A DNA stretch of 64,000 bases from NCBI GenBank assembly GCA_949825045.1, contig OX463822.1:32490703-32554702 (forward strand). Direction: 5' to 3'. Numbering within the stretch: position 1 is the first letter of the stretch; every line of letters begins with the position of its first letter. The notes beneath the pieces are model-generated. The model saw only the letters and a list, made by a program, of their open reading frames with translations, searched no databases and had not been told where the DNA came from. This document shows, one piece after another, positions 22,667-32,900 of the stretch. Origin of the DNA: Argyresthia goedartella. Lineage: Eukaryota > Arthropoda > Insecta > Lepidoptera > Argyresthiidae. The position numbers and the translations under genes were made by a program.

Positions 22667-23297
22667 AGTAAAACGCTGTCTTTTTAACGCAAAAGTGAGT
22701 TTATAAAATACAACTGCTGGAAGTACCTATACAATTCTGATATTGTCAAACGTTTTGTTGAAACAGATTGGGCTTGAGACACGTTTCTAGATTTATTGCA
22801 CAATCTTGTCAAATACCGTATTCTTGATACTAGCATATACTAGTCAGCTTGAAATAACTCATGTCTTAACACGGGTAGGCATTAATTCAAAGCAATACAA
22901 ATAATTTTAATATCATAATTAACAAAATTTATTTCAAATGTTACAGTGTACCACGCGTAAACCAGGTACAATAAAAATGTATTCCATCCTCCAAAGGTCA
23001 TTTCATTTCTTACTGTCATCATATAATATCATAATATATTCATGGGTCGCTGAATAAACTTAACACTTTGACTGTCCTTGTCGGATTTACGAGCATTACC
23101 TACACGACACGTGTTAACATCGCCAGAATTGCATTAAATTAATGCGAGGTCACAATAATACAACAGATACACGAATATATTCTAAAGATAACTGCCGATA
23201 AGCTGAACTTTCCGAACGAATTCGAAAATAGACCATAATCACCGATTTAAAACGAAAAGCATTCCATCAGCTGTGCGTACAATGATTATTTCTAGCT
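22667..23297. other. No gene seen
   Basis: AT-rich, with no coding resemblance. Confidence 0.4.
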
Positions 23298-23298
23298 T

Positions 23299-23612
23299 AT
23301 GGTGAATGCACACTTATCAGTACCGTCCGCACCGGACGGGTCGGATTTTAAAATTGTTTATATGTAATCCTAAGAAACCACGTCCGCGTCGGAATCGTCG
23401 GAAACCGGAGAACCTCAGAAATCCTGATGACTGTCATCAGATTCGGCGCGGAGGATGTGGACGAATCGTCGGCATTCTGCATTCTGTTGCGTGTGACAGA
23501 GCAACGCGCGAGTAGCGTGCAAGAGCAGTGCGGAAGATTCCTTCGGCGCGGTCGATCCGTTCGGAGCGTCCGGCGCGCGCCGATGCATGCCGATAAGTAT
23601 GCGTTCAGCATT
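23299..23612. mobile_element. Probable 0.3-kb MITE, CpG-rich
   Basis: The left end ATGGTGAATGCACACTTATC and the reverse of the right end ATGCTGAACGCATACTTATC match at 16 of 20 positions, and both continue into CCGGAC-type sequence. The interior is CpG-rich and contrasts with its AT-rich surroundings. No target duplication could be assigned. Confidence 0.5.
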
Positions 23613-24882
23613 TGTAATATCCCTAATCTCTAATTAAGGGTTATAAAAATTCTGTTTACTTTAGTGTCTTCACTGGATACCAAGTTACCAACGCACAGCC
23701 AGCCAGTAAAACCTAAATTATGGATTAATTACGATAAGAGCAGTCAAAAGGTTAATAACTTATTGCATTGTTCTGTAGCTAGCCAGTTTGTCCTTTTGGT
23801 TAACAGCAGGGACGGACAACTATCCAATTATTTATCCTTATCCATTCAAATAATTACATGTCAATTTTAATTAGGGTCATTAATTATAACTATAATTATG
23901 TGTACACACTACAAACATATTGGTGGCAGGTACAAGATACTTACGTTACATGTGTTAAAACGTTTACAAAATTATTTTATTAACTATATGTTAACAAAAA
24001 ATATTAACAAATCAACAAAATTCAATTTCAAGTATGTGATCACGTCTTTGGTTTGAAAGATATTGAAATTCTTACACCCAGTAATAATAGTAATTCAGAA
24101 ATATAGGTATAGAGTATTTTAGACTTTCATTATGGGGATAGTAGAGCTAGTCTAGATTAACGCTACTGTGCAAACATACGCTTCACCATAGGTATAACAA
24201 AAAACAAAAATAAAATAATTACAGCTGACTTTTCCACCTATGAAATTATTCACGACCACATGTACAACATATAAAATTATTCTTAAAGCGTGCAAAGAAA
24301 ATAGAATATTTTCCTGTGTAGGCAATGTGTGTGATTCTAAAGGTGTCAATGAACTAGACTGAAGGCTGAATCGGGTTTTACTAGTTTTTTTAATACAATT
24401 GTGACACATGGAGCATATGCTATTCTCTTTGTATGCTATTACAAATCATTCCTCGTTCCTGTTTCCATTTCATAGAGAATATCTCTTTCATAATCTTAGG
24501 AGAATTATTAGTTATATTTTAAAATATTTTCTGTTGAGCAATCTACCACTACATATGCAAATCGATACATTTTCTATGAAATGAGGCCAGTGGACATATT
24601 ACTACAAATCACGAGTCAAAGACCCTGATTCTGTTTAACACTTCTTAAAATATGTGATGTGGTCAGGAAATTTGCTCTTTTAGAATCTGTAATGTGGTTT
24701 TTCCGCAGGATTATATATATCTGAAACATATCCTTTTAGATTGTCAGATTTACTTTATGGCACAGAAGTCAATGCTTGCTGTGTCCATTAAAATACCTAT
24801 TTAATAAATAGTATTTATATATTATTTTTAAAAAGTGTGATCCAGAACCAGGGCTTTGTATTTACAATAGATTTAGATATAT
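23613..24882. other. Rab39 3' flank; no other gene seen
   Basis: AT-rich sequence downstream of Rab39 (minus strand), presumably including its 3' UTR. No polyadenylation signal could be assigned with confidence. Confidence 0.4.
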
Positions 24883-26101
24883 CTAGCAGCAATTGGATTG
24901 TACTGTCTCTGCTTCTAGTAGATTGAAGTCCATCCCATTGGGCCGGTTGAAGCCTGTCTTTATGCCATCCCATCCGTCTTCCACCTTGTACTCACCTGAC
25001 TGGATGCGGTTGTACACTTCTTGGGCAACCAGTACAAAGGCTTCCAGGACATTGTAGCCGCTTTTTGCTGATGTTTCCACGTGATGTAGGCCTGGAGAAA
25101 TTGTATATACCAGTAAAGAGTGTGCTATGAAATTAAGAAGTATTTTTGGAACCTTTCATAGATTCTTACAGATATTGTTATGGTACAAACAAAAACTAAA
25201 GTTATTATGTGTATCAGATATAGCGGCAAAGGCACAAAAGGCAGACTAATTCTGCACCAGGGGTCGTGTAATTACATAAGAACTTGTTCATGTAATTCTT
25301 GATTCAGATTGCATTTAAACTAATAGATTTAATTTCATCTTGTAATGCAACAAGATAGCTTAACTTTCACTTTGTGTCAAGTTACTATGGTAATATTCAA
25401 CATTCAAACAAATTACTTATTTCATAATAATCATGGAATTTCGTATCACTGAACTATATATAAATTCTACTGTATATATAATGTATTTTGAATAATCGAT
25501 ACCATTGTTCACAACTTTTTCATGCAGTGAAATACATACAAAAGAATATATTACCATGTTGTTCGGCAAACAATCTGGCTTCTTCACAGGATACCTCTCT
25601 CCGGGCACCATTCTTATTGTCAGTTCCCACAAGGTCGACCTTACAGCCAACAAGCGCAAACACAGGGCGGTGTGGCTCAATGTGTCTCTTGGCTTCCATC
25701 ATCCACAGAGGAATGTGCTCAAAACTGTCTCTATTACACACATCATACACCAAGAGAGCTCCAACCGAATTTCTGTAGTATGACTTAGTTATGGATCTAA
25801 ATCTTTCCTGTCCTGCTGTATCCCATAGCTGTAATTTTATTCGAGTACCATCTTGCACCTCGATTATTCTCGCGAAGAAATCTACCCCCACAGTAGGGTC
25901 AGATAGCTGAAACACGTAATGCGTAGTTTACTCACAAAAGCCCAAAATAAATAGTTTAATAATAAGAAAACAATAGCTAGAAGCATCGCTCACCTCGGCA
26001 AATTTTCCATCCGTGAAATATTTGAGCAGGGAGCTCTTTCCCACTGTGGAGTCACCGATTAGAATTAATCTGAACTGGTAATCGAATATAGGATCAACCA
26101 T
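24883..26101 (-). CDS. Rab39: Rab39 small GTPase, three exons, 222 aa
   Basis: Membrane-trafficking GTPase of the Rab family; Rab39 acts in endolysosomal and autophagic traffic in animals. Exons (minus): 26101-25994, 25906-25555, 25091-24883. The GT-AG introns are phase 0 and phase 1, and the total is 669 nt. Residues 16-24 are the P-loop GDSTVGKSS. Switch I has DPTVGVDFFAR and switch II WDTAGQERF (64-72). The G4 motif is GCKVDL rather than the usual NKxD, which is typical of Rab39. The G5 motif is ETSAKSG. Rab39-specific DGWDGIKTGFNRPN precedes a CC prenylation end. The protein starts MVDPIFDYQFRLILIG, closely matching insect Rab39. All key residues are present, so the gene looks functional. 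It is divergently arranged with the THAP gene. Confidence 0.96.
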
Positions 26102-26991
26102 CTTCGTAGTAATTCACGCAATAACATATATTTTAGAACAACAAAGGACCTCACGATTCAAAATTCAATGATGAATGAAAGATATTAGAAATTGACGGAA
26201 AAGGAGCAAAATAATATCAGCTGACAGATGGTTGCTGGCGCTAGTGTGCTATGTATACGGCGTTGTGAGGAATGAGATGAGACATGGCTATGGATGAGAG
26301 CGAGAGGTTCGATAGTTGCGGGAAAATTCCGTGCGTCAATAGACGTTGCGTCACATCAATACATACTGTCGTTTACGTTTCGTTCAATTAATCCTTCAGT
26401 TGATCGGTCGATCGATCGATCGCTACAGTTATTTTAATCTGTAGCTATCATGTTTTTTGTTTTAACTTTTAAGGCCCTGGAATCTGGTCCTTTTAGGCCT
26501 TTAGAAAGTGCCGCGTTGAATGAAACAAAAAATGCAGACAGTTTTATTATTCATTCAATTGCATTCAATAAAAAAAAAACAGTCAGTTTTGATGAGAGAG
26601 AATGGGTTGTTTTGCGGCATCGGCATTCTTGAATTATTGTTGAATATTACTAATAAAATGTAATGGTCGTTGTATTTACGTTAACGGTTTTTACATCCGC
26701 AGATATTTAGTCTATAGCTGAGCAAAATTTTTCTAACCACCACAATTCTAATAACCACAAATTTTGTGAAACACTTACGTTTCAAGTGCTGTCATTGATT
26801 TTGTTTGCAATCAATCACATCTGAAACGGGCTAGTCTAAAATTTTATAACGAGTCTAAATTAGCCGGCTGAATTTTAAGTTTTCTGTGTTTATTAAAAAT
26901 ATAAATCGATCTCTTCGAAAATTCTAACCTGTACTTGCAACCATACAAAACAAAACTTGTTATTTGATGGACACTCTTTCAGTCGCTGAAG
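26102..26991. promoter_or_regulatory. Divergent intergenic region, Rab39 / THAP gene
   Basis: 890 bp between the two start codons, so both 5' UTRs and promoters must lie here. It includes a GATC-repeat stretch (GATCGGTCGATCGATCGATC near 26403). A 60-codon open frame at 26450-26632 has no recognisable relatives, and I do not call it a gene. Confidence 0.5.
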
Positions 26992-29900
26992 ATGAATTTC
27001 AATCAAATACTTCACAAGCTCAAAGAGAATGGAACGGACTATCATGAAGTCAAAGCAAAATCTACACCTATTGGTAAGTTCAGGTTCTAACATGCTCATT
27101 GGTGCTCATATGATTGATGCATTGTGAATTTGTGAAACAACACTGTTGGATGGAATTATGGAATACCATAGGTATCTAAAAAAATTAAGACATTTTAAAA
27201 AATTTGGCATTTACCATGTATTTCGACATAATGTTAATTCAATTGTACTTATGTTGCAGCGATGGTAGCACCGGAAGTCAAACAGAATACAGATGATACA
27301 GAAATCACAAAAACATGCGCAATCTCCGGTTGTGAGGACTACAAGAACTTAGAACCGGATTCATTCTTAAGGTGAATAAGCTTGATTGAGTCAGTTTTCC
27401 TTCTCAATTTTGTTTACAGCATCAAGATAACTTTAAAAATACAGCAACAAACATTGGGAATACTACTAAACAATGATTGTATGCCCCTGCAAAATTCACT
27501 CATTTTATTTTCGTCCATAAAATACCTGACATTTTAATTCTCATCCATTCCCAATGGTAGGTTCCCTGAAGAGCCAAGCCTTAGGCAGGTTTGGGCTGAC
27601 CTCACCGGCCGACCGGACTGGACTCCGACAGACTACTCATACATCTGCATCCACCACTTCTCCACTGACTCGTTTCTCAGTGATGGTGATGGTACAGTGA
27701 TGTTGTCAGCTAAGGCGGTACCTTCTCTAAAACTACCTGGACATGTTTTTGAGGTTAGTGAAAGTAAAGCATATATATACAATTAAAAATAAAATAAAAT
27801 AGCCTTTATTTCCAAACCAATTATTTACAGTTAATAACATTTTATTTTTGACAAAAAAATATGTATTAAGTTAGATTTGAAGAAGGTATATATATATAAT
27901 TATCTATATTTTTTGCCCTCAACGAAAAAAATATGATCATATCATTTTGTCACAATTATAATATTTCTCATATAAATTGTGCTTATAATGTAAATTTGAC
28001 ACAACATTACAATTAAATGTTTGATATTTGGTATAACCTAATATTATTAAGTATTTGATTTAGATATAAATCATAATATGTTGTGTTTATATATTTAAGT
28101 TGCATTTATTGCACATATTATGTAATATTAATATTTATTGATAGAAGTTTGGAGTGTCTCTTGACAGAGGCCTCCTCTAACATGTCCTTGCAACACTACA
28201 AAATGTCTCTAATTTTGGAGTAGCTCTTGGTGTAGGCCTCCTCTAATGCTTTCCACTGTTTTCTGTCACAAGCTACCCTTCTCCAGTTTGTTCCTGTTGT
28301 CAGCTTTAAGTCATCATCCCATATCGTTAGTTGTTTATCACAACATCTTTTGCCATCCCTGGCATACCACTTACCCACATTACTCTACTTTCCTCGAGGG
28401 TCGCGTATCATATGGCCTGACCATCTCCATTTTTGTTGGTCTAATGTGGTCTGTTATCCTCCTCTCCATTGCTCTTGGGAATACAGCAAGTTTTTCTCTC
28501 AAGGCTTTAGTAAGAGCCCATGTCTCACAACCATATGTAATGCATGGGAAGATGTTTGTGTTATAGGTTTTTCTTTTCAGTGCCATACTCAGATCTTTTG
28601 ACTTCATTATTTCCTTCAGATACCAAAATTTTCTCCATCCCTTAGCAATCCTTTTATTTATATCTTTTTCTGTTTGGTTTTTTGGTGATATGGTTTGACC
28701 TAGATTCTTCTATTAGATTCTCAAATCAAATATTTTTTTCAAATCAAATATTTTATTTAACAATTTAGATTATCATTATACATAGTTGCTTGCAGACTCC
28801 ACACTAGGTATAACCTGTCTCGTGGAGTCCTGACCAATTTTAAGTTTACATAATGGGCTTAGTTGCTAATCGTGAGCCGGGTATATTTCTTTTTTTTTAA
28901 TAATAATCGAGCGAAGATTGCACTTTTAGATAAGCTAAACATAGACAAAAGTAAAAAAAAAATAATTAAAAATTAAATTAAAATGACAAAAGACCAACAG
29001 TTATAATAAATGTAAATATATGTAATATAGGTTTATTATTATATTATATACATACATAAAATATATAGGTGTGTAGTGTAATTAATAAAATATAATAAAT
29101 AAAAAGTTTTTTTAGGTTAGATACATATGGATAGGAGAGCTTCAGTGTATTCATAGTCCAGTGTCGATAGCCATTTTGTCAGTTTAGTCTTGGCTTCGGG
29201 GATGCTGGAGTTTTTTATATCGGTGTTCTTAGTTACAACATTATAGATGAAAGGGAAAGAGAAGGAGCTAAAACGCTGCGCAAATGCAGAGCGGACAGTC
29301 GGTGTTGGCACCCTGTACACTCGTCTGGCCAGTATTGAGCTATATTCCTTAGAATTTATCATTAATTTGTGCTTAAATAGCGCTACTCTCAAGATATAGA
29401 GTTGTCGGACTGACAGAACCTGACATTCGCTCAGTATTTTTGTAGTGGGATAGAGAAATGGTTTCTTCATCATTACTTTGAGAATGGAACGTTGAGCCCG
29501 TTCTAAGGTAATCAAAGCAGTTTTTGCAGCGCTGCCCCATGCGGTAATACAGTATAGCAGGAGAGACTGGCCTAGGGAGATATAAACAGCTCTTAGTACC
29601 TCATTATCGGCCCCCTGTCGCAGAAGTTTCATAATAGGTATTAGTCTTCTGACACGACCTGCCATGATGTTGATATGTGGTCTAAAAGTGAGTTTTTCAT
29701 CTAGTATGAGACCTAGATATTTTATGTTATTAGTTCTGGCAATCGCGGGACAGTCACATGAACCATTGCTCTGTTGACAGGTGTGTAATCTCAGGTCCCT
29801 AAAGGCAACAGATGGCTGAGACGCCGCGGTCTTATGAAAGCATACGAATTTCGACTTTTCCGCATTTAGAGTTAAAAGATTTTCGTCAAGCCAGCCTCCA

Positions 29901-32900
29901 ACCGATGACATGCACGATTCAGCCCGAGCTTTAGTTTCGTCCCATGTATCCTGGCTTATCACCAGGGCCGTATCGTCGGCATAGCAGAACACCTTGACAT
30001 CGTCATGCTTTTCTGTTGCCTGCCAGATGTCATTGATGTAGACGATGAAGAGGGTTGGGCCGAGGATACTGCCCTGGGGCACACCGAACTGTATCAGCTC
30101 GTGGGAACTAGCTCTATCTCCTATTTTGAGACACTGGGATCTGTCCAACAGATAGCTTCCGAACCAGTCTAGAGCCGTACCACGAATGCCAACCGTTTCT
30201 AGTTTTGCGAGAAGAATCTGCGGGGAGACTGTATCGAATGCTTTTGATAGATCCAAGAAGACGCCTACACATGCTCTGCTATTATCCAGCTCTTCGCTAA
30301 CAACTTTAAGTAGTGCAGTGACGGCGTCCTCCGTGGATCTACCCTGGCGGAAGCCAAATTGACCATTTGCAAGGAGCCGGTGGGATTCCAAGTAGTCAAC
30401 TAGTCGTATACTCACGATTTTCTCTAGGATTTTTGACAGAGTGCTTAACAGAGAGATTGGCCTATAGTTACAGGGCTCCGTTTTATCCCCACCTTTGTGA
30501 ATTGGGACAACTGAGGCTACCTTCCAGCATTGAGGGAATTGGCCCGTAGACAGACTGACATTAAATATATGCGTGAGTGGCACAAGCAAAGTTGTGCCAA
30601 TTGACTTTAGTAGCTTGTTATTGATGCCGTCCGCCCCCGGTGCACCATCGTTTTTGAGGTTTTGAATTATTTTTCTTACTTCATATATGTCCGTTGGCTG
30701 AAGGAATAGCGAGTTGGCACAAGGCCGGGCAGTGGTTTTGACATTTTTGGTCAAGTTATGCTGATCGGATTTGAGTTTGGCCATAGTTTTGTTAGCTAGA
30801 TTTTGTCCTATGCTGGTAAAGTATTTGTTGCAATAGTTAATGGATTCTTCTACCGTAACTTTGGCCTTAAGTAGGTCAGTGCTACCTTGTGTATTTTTAT
30901 TTATGTCGCATATTTTTTTAACAGCTTGCCACATTTGCTTAGGGTTGCCTCTACTTTCAGATAATATTGAATTATTATATTGGCTCTTAAGTCGCTTTAG
31001 GAGATCATTACAATAATTCTTATACCTATTATAAGATATTTGAATAATTTTATTTAGCGGCTCGTTGCGGGCACTCAGATGTAGCATATCCCTGTGTTTG
31101 ATGCAGCGGATGAGACCCGGTGTGATCCAGGGTTTTAATATGTATTTACTTCTACTGATGTTAACCGCTTTGGAGTGGGCTCTGACTACTTGTGTCAGGG
31201 TGTCCGTGAGCAATTTAGCACTTGACGAGGCATCACTACTACTTAGCACATCTGCCCAATCCAGTTTACTTAGTTCGTCTATAATAGCAAGAGTGTCAAT
31301 TTTGGTAATGGTTCTCTTTGTATTTTTCCTTTTTAAATTGAGTTTAAAGTCACCAATTGTCATGCTATGGTCAGTAAGTGAAGTTCTGCAGACAATACCT
31401 GATGAGTCCAGTTTCGTGCCCACGAATATATGATCTAGACAGGAAAGCCCTCTGGTTGGCTTTGTTATAATAGGCCTGAGGCCCGATTCTGTAACCAACG
31501 AAATGTAGTCCGGGGTATCTGTTGCGTCCAGTAGGTCAATATTTATGTCACCGGCTATTATTGTATTCGTTGAGGGGTGAGATTTCAATAGCTTATCTAG
31601 TGACTCGATAAAATTGGTTTTATTGGAGAACGAGGGTGACCTGTAAATTGCGTATACTTGGAGTGATCCTGGGAATTCTATCAGCAGGCTGTTGGCATCA
31701 GTTAAGTCTGGCTCAAGTACGTTCACTGCCCAGATGTCGCGAACGAATGTGACCACCCCACCAGCTTTGTTGATGAACTTGTGTGTATGGAACGCAGTAT
31801 ACCCCTGAATTGACCTCACAAGCGAGGACTCGGTGAGATGACATTCTGTGAGAATAATAATATCGAAAGCAATATTAAATCTTTCCAAAATTACTAAAAA
31901 ATTATCAAAATTACTTTGCATACTTCTGATATTGAATGAGAGTAGTCTGAAGTTGTGCTCAAGAATAAGATTCCCCCTGCAATGCTCTGGAAGATCAAAT
32001 ACTTTGCACGGTATATCTAAAGAAGCATCTATATCCGCTTCTAGGCTTAGGCCGGCGGGAGTTTTAAGACCATCTCAAGTGTTTGTATACCGAGCCGTGG
32101 ACTATGCAAATTATCACTGTCGTTAATAAGGAGTGAGTAGTTTATTCTTGTGGATCCTATTACATTTATGTGTATAAGTTTATGTAACCGTCTTAAGTGC
32201 GTGTGTAATAAATATGTAGCCGATATATGTAATATAGTGATGTAAATAAGGATAATTAATTTATGGGACATACGGATAGAATATATAATTTGATATAAAA
32301 ATAAATAGATGTAAGAGTTGGTCACACAGATTTCTATAAAAACAGTTTGAGAAAATACTACACTGAGTTGAAGTGGCTGCGATTGGCTGTTATTCGATTT
32401 GCACGTCTGAAGGTCCAACCAGCTTATCGAGATCTTCAAATGAGCGCACGGGAGTGGCTGGTTGTCCCTCGCGCTGACGTATGAGAATGACTCCGTTGCT
32501 GACCCAGCGGTATCTGTGTGTCTTCTGTGTTCTGAGCCTTGTTGCTCGAAATAACAGCCGGTTTGACTTGGTTAGCCTTTCATTAAAGAAGAGATCTTCA
32601 GTTGGGCCGTTGATTTCAAGGTCTTTAGATGTGAGACCTCGCCTTGTCTTTGACGCTTTAATAATCTCTTCTTTCTTGCAGCGGCGGTTTAGTCTGATGA
32701 TCAATGGGCGTGGGAGATTCTTTTTCGGGTCTTCTGGTTCAGCTGTTGACTGCCCGTTTTTTTTAGACGATCGTTTGGGGCCTGCGCGTGCTGACCAGTC
32801 GATATCCGTGTCCGCCAACTGAACACCGAGCTTCGCGGCAATTTGGAGTGCGATATGATGAGGGTTCTCGCTCTCTAACTCTGGCACTCCACAGACTTCT

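Noticed and set aside
26450..26632. 60-codon plus-strand ORF between Rab39 and the THAP gene
   Set aside because: Short, unrecognised and lying where promoters and 5' UTRs are expected.
31065..31433. 122-codon plus-strand ORF opposite LINE ORF2
   Set aside because: Antisense shadow of the endonuclease-RT reading frame.
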